A DNA stretch of 64,000 bases, taken from contig JARUPZ010000024.1 of assembly GCA_031213475.1 (NCBI GenBank), positions 3,073,403 to 3,137,402 on the forward strand, in the 5' to 3' direction. The notes below the pieces were generated by a model. That model had not been told where the DNA came from. It saw only the letters and a list, made by a program, of their open reading frames with translations, and ran no database searches. The position numbers and the translations under genes were made by a program. Below are positions 12,487 through 24,555 of this stretch, piece after piece. How positions within the stretch are numbered: position 1 is the first letter of the stretch; the number at the start of each line of letters is the position of its first letter. Source of the DNA: Nereocystis luetkeana (Eukaryota > Sar > Phaeophyceae > Laminariales > Laminariaceae).

Positions 12487-12838
12487 CTACGTCACACACC
12501 CGTACAGCAGGGTCTCAATCACCTCGGCCTTCAACATTCGGACATTAAGGCTAAGGGGGGCGGTCCTCCTATCATACAACTCCGGGCCGAACCGTTTGAG
12601 GCATGCTCGCATGAGGCGGATCCGTCGGTCGATTTCGAGCGAGAGCGCAGCGTTTTCGTGGGTAACGCCGCCTAGGTATAAGAACTGGGTCGTCTGCTTA
12701 TACGTCTGGCCTGCCGCTTCGATGACGAGCTGTGGTGCGAGGGTTGTCTGGTCTGGTGTTTGTAGGACCATTGTTTCAGTCTTTGTTTCCGACACCGTGA
12801 GGCCTGCTGCTTCGAAGACAGTCACGACGACTGTCATC
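12487..12838 (-). pseudogene. LINE-A reverse transcriptase C-terminal fragment, copy 1
   Basis: About 115 codons after the catalytic core are present, including [11 protein letters not shown] and the [12 protein letters not shown] block that closes LINE reverse transcriptases. The frame ends in the TAG at 12,487, where copy 2 has Trp (CVT-W). The catalytic YADD is not present because truncation falls just downstream of it. Confidence 0.8.
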
Positions 12839-13261
12839 GCCCAAACAGCGTAAGGCTCGACATTGTTAGTTTCCGTTATCACCTAACCGAGCAAACGGTC
12901 TACGAGAGCATGCGTGTATTGGTACGTACGGCACCTTTGGCTTGTATCGACACCTGTCGGTTGCATTTGGTTTTGAAGACATTATGTGGTCAATCGCATG
13001 CAGACATTTATTAACGAACATGCATGTGTGTGCGATCATGCAAAACGAGCGAACAAACGAGCACGAGCAACAGGCAAACGGAGCACGGGCAACGAGTATG
13101 CCTGCATGCATTGACCAGACAAGTATCTTCAAAGCCTTACGAAACAACAGGCAGAGCACCATCGGCAGCGTAAATACATATCAGCATATCACACGAATCC
13201 CCGTCCTACAAGGCAGGCAACACCGAAAACATGTGGATATATGCATATAACGAGTATCCCA

Positions 13262-13541
13262 TAACATAGTATGCAAGACGGAACGTGGGATTATAGAAAG
13301 AACACGATCACCTCATATCACAGTTTTGCAAACATTCCCATCGCCTGGGTTGTCCGTTCTTATTTCTTATAATTGACGGACTAATTATGTGCGCGGAAGC
13401 TAGAACATAGTGTGCAAAATAGACTTGGGATTATACAAAGAGCACGATCACCTCATATCACAGTTTTGCAAACATTCCCATCGCCTGGGTTGTCCGTTCT
13501 TATTTCTTATAATTGACGGACTAATTATGTACGCGAAAGCT
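13262..13541. repeat. Tandem duplication of about 140 bp
   Basis: Two neighbouring copies share a long near-identical stretch containing TTTTGCAAACATTCCCATCG. In internal region 2 the matching stretch (about 20,180-20,350) is interrupted in its second unit by LINE-A copy 2. The duplication therefore predates the separation of the two internal regions. Confidence 0.75.
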
Positions 13542-15329
13542 AATGAGTATGTTTGTTTCCTATGGCCACGTACCGGGTTAAAAGACCAGGAAAAGCCAGT
13601 GAAATGCCAACGTACCGGGTGAGAAGACCCGAACGGGTGAAACAAGTGGAATTCCAGCGTATCGGGAACTTGGAGACCATAACAACCCGCTATGACTCTC
13701 GTTGTGTGCCCTCAGTTGTTTCAACGTAGCTTTCATCTACGCCCGAATAGTAAAGTGCCGTACACTGCACAGCTGAACGGCTTCCCAACAACATTACTTT
13801 GCTCCGGTAGCAGGGGACACTCATCCCGTACGTGTGTAGGGAGGTGTAGGGCCAAAGTTAAACGTCTCCACGCTTGTGAAAGCAAGAGGAGCGATTGACC
13901 CAAGGATCTAGAGAGCTTTTGCCGTGCGACCTTCAGTCCCATGAACGGTTGTATTGATAGTGGTATGAATACTGTATATTCTGTGGATACATCCTCCACG
14001 TATGATATGTGGCCCTCGACTAAAACTCGTCATTTCTACCCAGCTTCATCACCGTAGTATGCCCCGTATGAATACCAGATACCTGGTACTCGCGCGCTGT
14101 GTAGTACATCCTGATATGTCGCTTTTCAACGCGTTATCATGACTCGAAAAGATGGGAAGAGAGATGTACGAAATGGTCCCTAAGGATTTTGCCATACGGC
14201 TTACCAGGTACCTGGTACAGTTTTACGGGAGTGTGTAGTTTTATATATAGCCCATAAACGCCCTTTATTGATGTTGTCAAAAGCATACATACTGCGAGCC
14301 ACCCCCCCTGTATGCTTAAATTAACCGTGTATCAAGAGCTCACCCTGTTCGGGGTAGAAAAAAAAAAAAAAAACTGCAGGTACAGAGTAGAGCAGTAGTA
14401 GTAGGAGTATGGTTTCCTATCGTTTTTCCACATTACATGTACTATCGTTAATATCCATATTCTTAGTCGTGTACGTACGGTAATGCAACTCGTCGTATGA
14501 TATACCCTGGTATACCATCTTCGCATATTTTTGAGCATCGTGTGAAACTGCGTACCAGGTAGTGTATAGACTACTGATGGTATTGTAGACGGGGATACGG
14601 CTTTTCTGTGTAATTTTCAAGTTGAGGCGCCTTTGCTCCAGGCAGCTAATACTCAGTGCTCGGGGCATGGTAGGTTATCGGTTCCTGCGTACAACTTCAA
14701 ACTTAGAACCATCTACGGAAGGCGCTCCTCCCGCAACGATGTTTAAAAGTACTCCCTGTTTCGATACCAGCAGCGAGGTATACTTCAACAACAGCAGTTA
14801 CATGTGACATGTGACCACGAAAATACTGCTGTCGCTCTGGTTGGGCTGATTATTAGAGTCGTACGCATACGTATTGCCATGGTAGTCTAAATGAATACCG
14901 CCGACCCCCCGATTGTTTTCCTCGAGGAGTACCGCACAGAAAGAAAAAAAACCGGCCGCACCAAAAAACACAGACGAGACGTGAGGGGCCGAAAACAAAA
15001 ACAAATCGAGAGTGACGCCTGAGGCGGAGAACGGCCGCAAACAAACGAGAGTTACACCTGAGGCGAAGGCCGGCCGCAAACAATCGTCAAGGCGTGCGCG
15101 GGAACAAAAAGAAATCGAGGGTCAGGACGGAGAGATTTGTGGCCTTCTTTTTTTCTGGTGCTGCCTTATCGCGAGTCTGCGATGGTGGCTACCTGCCGTG
15201 ACTACTGTTTCCTGATCCGTTTAGCATGGTCACTGCTATAAACAGCAGTAGTGCTTCCCGAATATATGTACTCTATCGTAGTTTCTACGTGTATCCCTCG
15301 CCGCTGGTACCCATCAGACTCCATCATCC

Positions 15330-15545
15330 CGGACAGAACTCGGGGCTCGATACTTGGCCACCCATCAGATTCCATCCCGGAAAAGCTCGGGCAGAGACAC
15401 TGATCCCACCCAGGGAAAACTCGTGCCCCGATGTTTGGGCCTCATTCCGCCCAGGAGGACTCTCGGGCCCAGTGTTTCGGGCCCACGTTGCGCCCGGGAG
15501 AAAACTCGGGCCCAAATAAATGCTCGGGGCCAAACAAACTCCCTG
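15330..15545. repeat. GC-rich imperfect minisatellite (CTCGGGCCC type)
   Basis: Irregular units of about 40-50 bp carry GAAAACTCGGGCCC and TTTGGGCC variants. The counterpart in internal region 2 lies at about 27,905-28,140, just before LTR3. Confidence 0.6.
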
Positions 15546-15630
15546 GGTACAGATCTCTCGTGTCCCCGCCAGAGCTCATGACCTTGCGCTCCAATCTCCC
15601 CCTCTCTCTGTCATCGGCCTGGGTTCATCA

Positions 15631-16807
15631 TGTTACACCTGCCTCCTCCTGTGTGCCGCTATCGGCTCGGTCTCACCTCGATAGCCAGCTGCTTATTGTC
15701 GTTCGTTGAGAGAGTCCTCATTGGGATTTCCTCCGTACCTCGCTCCTAAATCCTCTCTGGCCACGGGGTGGCCAGACGCCACGAGAGTTAAGTGTTGGTA
15801 TTGCTCAGCGAATGCGACGTGGGATTAACTGACATGCACGTTATGGGCAACTGACATGAACGTGGTGGGCAAGACTCATGCACAGTGTGTGAACAGGATA
15901 TGGTTTGACTTGTTTCGTTCGTTCTTTGGTGGGATTGACCAACCCCAGGTAGGGCCAGAGAGCACCCGTATCGACCATTACAGCCGATACGGGGTTTATA
16001 TGACCCAGACACTGGCCTCCCCCGCCGGGGACACTCCATTGTATACCTACATCGATATGACAGCGAGCCATCTTACGGCTTTAACGCTGCCTTACACGAT
16101 GCACCCTCCGTGCGTCACTGGTCTGGTCAGTCAACGTACATCACAGAATACCCTGTCGCCCACCTGCGCGACTCCTGAAGCCCGTAGCGCTGCAACAATG
16201 TATGTGGTTTGACTTGTTTCTCTCTTCACTCTGGTGGTAATGAATATCCCCAGGTAGCGCCACAGAGCACCCGTATTGACCACTACAGCGGATACGGGGT
16301 TTCCATGACCCAGACAATGGCCTCCCCCGCAAGGGACACTCTATTGTATACCTACATCAATATGACAGCGAGCCATCCTACGGCCTTATCACTGTTTTAC
16401 ACGATGCACCCTCCATACGTCACTGGTCAGGTCAGTCTACGTACATCATAGAATACTCTGTCGCCCTCCTGGGCGATATCTGGAGCCCGTAGCGCTGCAA
16501 CAATGTATGTGGTTTGACTTGTTTCTCTCTTCACTCTGGTGGAATTGACTATCCCGAGGTAGCGCCACAGAGCACCCGTATCGACAACTACAGCGGATAC
16601 GGGGTTTCCATGACCCAGACAATGGCCTCCCCCGCCAGGGACACTCCATTGTATACTTATATCAATATGACAGCGAGCCATCCTACGGCCTTATCACTGT
16701 TTTACACGATGCACCCTCCATACGTCACTGGTCAGGTCAGTCTACGTACATCATAGAATACTCTGTCGCCCTCCTGGGCGATATCTGGAGCCCGTAGCGC
16801 TGCAGCA
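15631..16807 (-). repeat. LTR 2 (shared middle LTR), with a 305-bp segment in three tandem copies
   Basis: Starts TGTTACACC and ends GCTGCAGCA. The 3' half, from the TTGACTTGTTTC region to GCTGCAACA, is repeated three times (ends near 16,198, 16,499 and 16,807), which explains why it is about twice as long as LTR3. Confidence 0.72.
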
Positions 16808-16954
16808 CTCCCCTGCCCGACGCATAACTATCGTCGGTGCACAGCGGGTCTCCCGGCCCCTACCCGGTAACAGCGTGGGCAACTCCTCCTCCACTTCCCC
16901 GACGAACCGGCTGCCGCTTCTCTCCTTATCCGTTAAACGCTTAACGAGCTTCGG

Positions 16955-17810
16955 TCACGTACGGACATCCCTGATTCTCGTGACGTGGCTCCTACTCCTT
17001 CCGCTTCTTCTTCTGCCGGGCGCTGCTGCTGTTTCGGCTTCTGCGACGGCTGCTGTTGCTGCTGTTGCTTCCGTTGCTGTTGCTGCTGCTGATGATGACA
17101 CAGTTGCTGCGCCTGATGCTGTTCCACCTCTTCCTACTTCTTCCCCTGCTGGGCCGGCTGTTTGCGCGCCCTCCGCGTCGGCGGAGGCGGTGGCCCTGAT
17201 TGCCCCCCCGTCCTGCGGGTTCCCGTTGCCGTGCTCGGTTGCTGCTGCTACAGGTGCGCTCCCGCGTGGAGCTCCTTCTACGGCGGTGGTGGCTGCTATG
17301 GCGGTCACGACTGCGACTGCGGCTCCGTGCATCTAACTTGAAAATGGTACGATGCTTTAGCATCCTATGCCGCTTATGTAACGGGGTACACACAAACCTA
17401 CCCGACCCCTGATCCGGCGTCCTCTCATAGACGCTTGATAGCTCAGACTGGGCTGCTCGACGGAAGTCATTCACTACGCCCCGGTCCAATGCTCGTGCGC
17501 CTGATTCGCGGGAATGCCTTCCCTTCCGCGTTTGCCGGCCGTCTCCTTGATCAAGACTCTGTTACCCCCCAGCGTCAGCTCACCCGAGGAACCCCTCTGA
17601 GTTGCCGCGTCGTCCCGCGCTCTTCTGGGGCTCTTTTCCCCCTGCTTCCTCTTGAGTATCCCTCTCAGCCCCCCGAACATCTGCTCCCTCTCCGCCACGA
17701 AATTGGACAAATTCGCGCCTCAAGTCGTTCGGCTGCTCATGGAAGATCTTGAGGTTGGCTGCCAATACCCCAACACCAGCTGTGCAATCGAGGATTTCGT
17801 CGAAACTCAT
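16955..17810 (-). pseudogene. Fossil reading-frame region of the LTR element, copy 2
   Basis: Counterpart of 7,820-8,664. It shows the same Ala-rich and Arg/Ser-rich minus-strand frames, and the MSFDEILDC segment begins at 17,810. No known domain is recognised. It lies next to LTR2, at the 3' side if the minus-strand reading is right, which is an unusual place for a gag-type gene. Broken. Confidence 0.4.
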
Positions 17811-17879
17811 CTTTGCAAGCTCTGTGTGAAACTTCGCTCAGGAACGTTTGGTGCACCCCTGCTGTGGTCGTTTGAAGAT

Positions 17880-18265
17880 ACCGACGTTTTACTCCGAGTA
17901 AGTAAGTCGTTTGAAGGTGCAGAGGTTCACGCCACCCCCTGAAGTACTGACGTGAATGCGAGTAGGTAGGTCATTTGAAGGCCCCGACATTCACGCCACG
18001 TTTGAAGGTACTGACGTGACTCCGAGTAAGTACGTCGTTAGAAGGCACTGACGTTCACACCAGGTTTGAAGGTGCTGACTTTGCTCCGAGTAAGTAAGTC
18101 GTTTGAAGGCACTGACGTTCACGCCACGTTTGAAGGTACTGACTCGACTCCGAGTAAGTAAGTCGTTTGAAGACACTGACGTTCACGCCACCTTCACGCC
18201 ACCCCGTCAAGTACTGACGTGACTCCGCGTAAGTAAGCCGTTTGAAGGCACTGACGTTCACGACA
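17880..18265. repeat. 64-bp minisatellite, about 6 units
   Basis: Same dimeric unit as at 8,745-9,395 (GTTTGAAGG..ACTGACG halves), with fewer copies. Confidence 0.82.
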
Positions 18266-20352
18266 CCCCCCCAGCCCGAACAGTGTCCACTGACTGGTGA
18301 GACCCGTTCGTGCTGAAACTAATTCATGAGTCCTCAAACGTCATACATCCACCACTACTTCCAGATCGTACCCCTTGTATAACGATTTTCGTGAAAGTAG
18401 TTGTAGAAAGATGGTGACAAACACACCCCCAGCACGGAAACTACCTACTGCCTATTGGCATCCCAATCCCACCTTTCGATTCGTGTCTCCAACACTGGGC
18501 CACTAATTTTGGAGAGTCAAATAGGAAGGTGTCCTGTTCGGTTACACCATGCCTACAGCATTCTTTCCAGCATTTGTCATGCAATCTAGAATTTCTACAA
18601 CTGTTCTCCTCCGATCAGGCGGATCACCCGATGCTTGGAGACGGACGACACAACAGGTGCGCGGTACGCTCAACAACTTCACGATCGCGTTCGCAAATGA
18701 AGGGAACCTCCAGTATTGGCATTGGGCATATGTGGCCTTTATAGAACTGCCCTCCTAATTCGGGGACGAAGCACTTGGAAATTAGGGTCAACCTTATGTA
18801 CATGTACAGCAGTGCAGTACTCAAACGGTGGAGATGCCCAGTCGTCATTGGGAACCGTGTCAGATACTAGAACAAAGTCAAGCTCGGTTGATTTTCCGTT
18901 CACTGCGTCAGCGACTCAGACGGCGCATGAGTATGCGCGCTGGGGAGGGGGTTTGTTTTCCTATCGGAAACTACCAGGTTTTTTCTCCTCAGTTTGATTT
19001 TTGCATTATGTATCTCGGGTTCACTGCTTAGGATGCATGTATTTGCTCTGGAAGAGCAGTCACCCTTGCTACAGGCAAAGCGCTCCGGATAGAGGCCAAC
19101 GCTCCGAGGTCCTTTCAGCACGTATGTAAAAAAGCGCCTGTTTTCACGGTTTTCCAATATTCGTGCATATGTTACTATTAAGTAACTGTTCACGCATCCC
19201 TCAGTATTCGGGCGCTGTGATCACGGGATTGCAACTCTTTATGTGTGTACCCCGATTCTGTGATACAAACCGCTGTGTTGACATCCTGGTAGTCGATAAT
19301 CTAGTGCCGGGTGGTTTGGACTACCAGTACTAATACGCCCGGTGCCACTAGGTTGATAGGTTTTATTTATTCGTTGGTGTCGCATTGCTATCTCTCTCTG
19401 CTCTTGGACGGAATATGTGCGTTGTGCCTGCCGTATCCAGTGTGGTGTGATACCAGCTCGGTATGCTGAAGATACTATACATACTTTTCAGCGGTCGGGA
19501 TGAATAAGGTAATGCGGCCGTATGTCTTCCACTCGTACTCTGTACGTATTGTGTGTGTGTTCTTTCTACCCGTCGACATCCTGCACAACCAGTGTCCGTG
19601 CCCTTTATTTGATCCTAGAGAGAGATTTTTCCTGTGGTCACAAACTACACACAATCACAATATACGTGGATTTCTTGAAAGTTCCATGTTTGCCAGCCGG
19701 CAATGCACGTTGTTGTTCAGGGGTTCATCGTTCTATAGGCTGGTTATGTACACCCAAACGGCGTAAGGCTCAACATTTTTAGTTTCCGTTATCACTTAAC
19801 CGAGCAAACGGTCCACGAGAGCATGCGTTCATTAGTACGTACGGGACCTTTGGCTTGTATCGACACCTGTCGGTTGCATTTGGTTTTGAAGACATTATGT
19901 GGTCAATCGCATGCAGTCATTTATTAACGAAGATGCATGTATGTGTGTGCGATCCTAAAAAACGAGCGAACATAGGAGCACGAGCAACAGGCAAACGGAG
20001 CACGCGCAACGAGTATGCCTGCATGCATTCACCAGACGAGTATCTTCAAAACCTTACGAAACAAACAGGCAGGTCACCATCGGCAGCGTGAATGCATAAC
20101 AACGTATCACACGAATCACCCTTCTACAAGGCAGGCAACACCGAAAACATGTGGATGTATGCATATAACGTGTATCCCATCACATAGTATGCAAAATAGA
20201 ACGTGGGATTATACAAAGAACACGATCACATCATATCACAGTTTTGCAAACATTCCCATCGCCTGGGTTGCCCGTTCTTATTTCTTATATTTGACGGACT
20301 AATTGTGTGCGCGGAAGCTATAACATAGTATGCAGAATATAGCTTGGGATTA

Positions 20353-23320
20353 TGTGAGTGTGTTCTTCACATAAAACCGTTCTTTCTACCCGTCGACATC
20401 CAGCACAACCAGTGTCCATGCCGATTCTTCAATCCTAGAAGAGATACAAGTTCTGTGGTCAAAAAGCTACGGCACGGAGATACTCCATTGCCACGTATGC
20501 AGTAAGCAATGCAGTGTGAAATGCAATGCCGTGTCATCATACTAGATACGACAGGTACGACATACACAATCTATGAAATCGAGAAACGAAATGGAACAAT
20601 CAAAGAGGGAAAAAAAAGTAGGCAAATCGAACGAGAAAAATATAAAAATGAAAGCAAAAACTAGAAGAAACAATCTGTCGTGCCCCTTCCCCCTGCAGGC
20701 AAGGTAGCCAACACTTGAATAAGAACGAGCTGGAAAAAAAGAAAAAAAGAACAAAAACACCACTGCTTGTAAAAAGAGTGAGACAAAGAACCAAGGAAAA
20801 AAAATTACAAAGGGAAAATATCATGCAGACCAAGAGCCCAAAGCACCCTCCATCCAGGTGGCGGCAGCAGTTTGTGGTACAAGTAAAATAGCCAGGTTCC
20901 CCCTGCTAATCCGCCTGGTACCTTGCTACCCAGACTGCCGTCTCCGCCCTGCGTTCGTCAACTATGCCCAACCCCTTGACGTCAAACAATAGGGAAACGA
21001 GCAGAGCAGGTTCGTCATCCAACCACGCCACACGACTCCTTCAGTACGGCTTATCAATCAGAAAAGAAAGAGGAAAAAAATGAAAATCACGGAGAGTCAG
21101 CGCAAAAAAGAAAAAAACAAAACAAAAAGAGAAGGCAAGGGAAGACCACGTTCGAACCAGCTGCACCAGTTGGTGGCGCTAGTAGTATGGTCATGTTCTA
21201 CTTTCTAGTCGGCCTGGTGCCTTGCCACCCTGTCTGCCATCTCCTTCCTACTTTCGTCTACCGCAGTTTCCCCTCTACTCCTTCTGTCCCCCCCCCTCTC
21301 CGAATTCCCTTGGTCGGGCGTTCTGCCACTTCTCCTGTTGCCCCCTCCACCCCTTTTATCTTGGACACCATCCACGGCGGATGCACGGCGCTGCCTACTC
21401 ATCTCAGCGTCAAACTCGTCCCACCTCACCATGAACCGTTCGTCTGCTTCAAGGATCCCCCGGTACCACTTCCCCGCCGTTTTGGCTGCAGTGGACCACA
21501 ACGCGGTCTCAACTCCAAACACCAAGGGGGCAACTTCCGTTGACCCTTCGGTGGCTCGGAACTCCCTAAGGTCTTCGACTATGCATCTATGCCAAGTCTT
21601 ACACTGTCCGCCTGGTCTCGGGTTCTCCCCACCAGCTATCGTCCCGAACATTACCCGACTGGGTAATCGCTCCTTGCTTTGCCGTGCCACGCCCCCCGCA
21701 AAGAAGAGCCGCCGTTTACGAATGGCCGTTTCGATGCTCTCGCAACGTGTCATCTTGAGGGCCCCTTCGCGTACGAGAGGATGGCATGATCAGTACGAAG
21801 TCGGCGTTGGAAGCCAATGACTCGCAACAGGACTTGGTGGTGAGCCGTTCGAAGCTTGGCAAAGTGTTCCGCTCTGAGGGTCCACGTCACACACCCGTAC
21901 AGCAGGGTCTCAATCACCTCGGCCTTCAGCATTCGGACATTAAGGCTAAGAGGGGCGGTCCTCCTATCATACAACTCCGGGCCGAACCGTTTGAGGCATG
22001 CTCGCATGAGGCGGATCCGCCGGTCGTTTTCGAGCGAGAGGGCAGCGTTTTCGTGGATAACGCCGTCTAGGTATAAGAACTGGGTCGTCTGCTTATACGT
22101 CTGGCCTGCCGCTTCGATGACGAGCTGTGGTGCGAGGGTTGTCTGGTCTGGTGTTTGTAGGACTATTGTCTCTGTCTTCGTTTCCGACACCGTGAGGCCT
22201 GCTGCTTCGAAGACAGTCACGATGACTGTCATCATTTTCGCGAGCCCTTCACCCGACTTCGAGACCATTTTTGCATCATCGGCGTACAACATGCCCCATA
22301 CAGCCCTTCGCACGCACGCCAATGACTCCTGCTTTCTTGTTCGAACTACTCCAGCATCACTGAGTTGGACCAAATCCCTTACGATGGCTTCGTCTTGGCT
22401 GAAGCGTACTAGTACGACGTGTAACGCAGCAGCTACGAACAAGTTGAACGGTAACGGTGATAGTACACAGCCTTGCCGCAGCCCCTGCGTGACATCAAAC
22501 CATTTCGAGTGCTCGCCGTCATCAGTACGCACGCGAGCCCGCATCACATCGTGGAAATTACGGATAATTCTCAGCATCTTGGTTGGTACGCCAAAGCGTG
22601 TGAGTATCTTCCATAACAGCTCTCGGTCGACAGAGTCGTACGCTTTCTGCAGATCGATGAAGCACACGTACAAGGGGATTTTCCTCTGTCGTCCGAGCTC
22701 ATGCAACCGGCACACGACGAACAACATATTAATCGTTGATCGTGCGGGGCGGAAGCCGCACTGTTCCTCAGGGAGTAGTTCCTCGGTCTCGCAGTAGTTG
22801 CTGAGGCGGGACGCGACGATTTTCAAGAACACTTTGCCTGCGTGGTCAAAAAGCGAAATCCCTCTGTAGTTGTTGCAGTCAGTTCGGTCCTTCTTTTTGT
22901 GGAGGACCTTGATGATCGCATATTTCCATTTCTGGGGGACTTCTCCTGTTAACCAAACATTGACAAGTATGTTGTGAAAGCACTGAACGAATGCCGGGTG
23001 GTCGAATTTTAGGAGTTCGACCGGGAGACCATCTGGCCCGACAGCTTTCCAAGTCGACATCCCCTTAAGTTCTTCTGTCATCTCGTCTATGGATGGTTCA
23101 TCTTCAAGCGACAGTTTAGGCGGTCGCGGTGGCAAGAGGTCGATGATTGTGCGATTGAGTTTCAGCGACTTCGTGTTCAAGAGTTTGTGGTAGAACCCCG
23201 CCCGTCGTTCACGAATTCGCACCTTATCCCGTAAGAGCGTGCCATCCTCGTCCCTAATGAACTGTTTGCTCCTTGCTTCAGTCCCTTCTGGTCCTACCGT
23301 ACTCTTAAGGTGCTTGTAAA
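20353..23320 (-). mobile_element. LINE-A copy 2, 5'-truncated, reverse transcriptase still open
   Basis: In LINE sense it contains the reverse transcriptase, the C-terminal domain and the 3' UTR, and ends GAAGAACAC at 20,353-20,366 with only a short (AC) tail. It interrupts the second 140-bp unit, whose intact form is at 13,402-13,541. The 5' truncation lies just upstream of the reverse transcriptase (near 23,320), so the endonuclease is missing. Its 3' UTR belongs to the same sub-type as 49,380-49,740 and differs from copies at 1.3-1.9, 10.9-11.4 and 49.8-50.2 kb. Confidence 0.88.
21205..21753 (-). pseudogene. LINE-A ORF2 C-terminal domain, copy 2
   Basis: A 182-codon segment homologous to copy 1 (RKRRLFFAGG, ERLPSRVMFG) ends in a Gly/Arg-rich tail and the shared terminus RVARHQAD. 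It is out of frame with the reverse transcriptase by the 2-bp expansion described there. It may be restored by recoding in the live family or may be a plain frameshift inherited from a dead source. Confidence 0.75.
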
Positions 23321-23331
23321 ATAGAACACAA
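21750..23331 (-). pseudogene. LINE-A reverse transcriptase, longest open copy
   Basis: About 527 uninterrupted LINE codons hold the usual order: [65 protein letters not shown], the catalytic LYADDAK, then LTVSETKTE and [12 protein letters not shown]. The product would copy LINE RNA at a nicked target. The frame ends in TGA at 21,750-21,752, overlapping the ATG (21,751-21,753) of the C-terminal segment. This is caused by GAAGGGGCCCTC where copy 1 has GAAGGCCCTC, a 2-bp expansion also present in copy 4. The enzyme motifs look intact, but the LINE lacks its endonuclease, so it is a dead copy. Confidence 0.85.
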
Positions 23332-23420
23332 GAACACGATAACCTCATATCGCACTTCATTATTGGTTGTTTCCTGTCCCTCGCTTCATTACGCTAATGA
23401 GTATGGTTGTTTTCGGGTAC

Positions 23421-23617
23421 GCACAATTCGATGCGAGTCGACGAGGGAAGAAAGGGCCGAAATCTTCTCGCGATAAAAAAAGGAAGGCACGTACCGTAGC
23501 GGGAAGGGGGGGGAAGAGCCTGCTATGTGACCCCGGATCTGAGTTACGAGTTGGAAGGAGAGAGAGACGAAGACGTGCGAAGATAATGAATGGGATGAGA
23601 AAAAAACAAAAAACAAA
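23421..23617 (+). mobile_element. SINE copy 2, 5'-truncated
   Basis: Only the body and A-rich tail are present, starting at GCACAATTCGATGCGAG. Internal region 1 is uninterrupted at the matching place (around 13,555-13,565). Confidence 0.82.
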
Positions 23618-23995
23618 TATCAACGTACCGGGTCAAAATACCAGGGAAAGCCAGTGCAACGCCAACGTACCGGGTGAGAAGACTCGAACGGGTGAAACAA
23701 GTGAAATTCCAACGTACCAGGTATCGGGTACTTGGAGACCATGACAACCCACTATGATTCTTGTTGTGTGTGCTCTCAGCTGGTTCAATGTAGCTTTCAT
23801 TCACCCCCAAATAATAGCCTGCCGTACACTGCACAGCTGAACCGCTTCCCAACAACAGTACTTTGCTCCGATAGTAGGGGGCACTCATCCCGTACCTGTG
23901 TAGGGGCGTGTGGGGCCAGAGTTAAACGTCTCCACGCTTGTGAAAGCAAGAGGAACGATGGACCCAAGGATCCAGAGAGCCTCTGCCGTGCGACC

Positions 23996-24352
23996 TTTTT
24001 TTTCTTTTTCTTTTTTGCTCATCCCATTCATTATCTTCGCACATCTTCTTCTCTCTCTCATTCCAACTCGTAACTCAGATCCGGGGTCACATAGCAGGCT
24101 CTTCTACCCCCTTACCGCTACGGTACGTGCCTTCATTTTTATCGCGAGAAGGTTTCAGCCTTTTATTCCCTCGTCGACAAGCATCAAATTGTGCCTACCC
24201 ACGCTGCAAGGCGCTCTCAACAATTGAATCTTTTTTTTGAAAAATATTTTTTAGCAAATAAAGTCAAATGTCCGACCCACCCGGGGGTTGAACCCAGGAC
24301 TCAAACACAAGTAGAATTCGAGGTTAACCACTTGAACCACCGGGGCGACCGG
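23996..24352 (-). mobile_element. SINE copy 3, full length, inverted
   Basis: Contains a complete tRNA-like head (24,352 leftward), body and tail. The paralogous empty site at about 13,930-13,945 reads TGCGACCTTCAGTCCC. In the filled site CCTT borders the tail and CCTTC borders the head, so a short duplication of about 4-5 bp (AAGG in SINE sense) was made. Confidence 0.88.
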
Positions 24353-24555
24353 CCTTCAGTCCCATGAACGGTTATATTGATGGTAGCATGAATACCGTAT
24401 ATACTGTGGATACATCCTCCACGTATGATATGTGGCCTTCGACTATAAATCGTCATTTATTTCTACCCAGCTTCATCACCGTAGTATGCCCCGTATGAAT
24501 ATCAGATACTCGTATACATACGGTGTGTGTGGTACATCCTGATATGTCGCTTTTC

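Larger units (their letters stand above)
10914..12838 (-). mobile_element. LINE-A copy 1, 5'-truncated inside the reverse transcriptase
   Basis: In LINE sense (right to left) it contains the end of the reverse transcriptase, the conserved C-terminal domain, the 3' UTR and a (AC)n tail at 10,914-10,936. The paralogous site in internal region 2 is empty: near 19,745-19,755 it reads GGTTATGTACACCCAAACG without the insert. Here GGTTATGT runs straight into the TG tract, and CCCAAACAG follows the truncated 5' end. The insertion therefore lies at a TGT|ACA position and is younger than the LTR duplication. Confidence 0.88.
7685..15630 (-). mobile_element. Internal region 1 of the LTR array
   Basis: From the LTR1 side to the LTR2 side it holds: a purine tract (read on the minus strand), a GC-rich fossil reading-frame region (7.8-8.7 kb), a 64-bp minisatellite (8.75-9.4 kb), about 1.5 kb of unique DNA, a LINE-A insertion (10,914-12,838), a 140-bp tandem duplication (13,262-13,541), more unique DNA, and a GC-rich imperfect minisatellite (15.33-15.54 kb). 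Everything except the LINE-A recurs in the same order in internal region 2. Confidence 0.75.

Noticed and set aside
21856-22797. 313-codon plus-strand frame
   Set aside because: Antisense to the LINE-A copy 2 reverse transcriptase.
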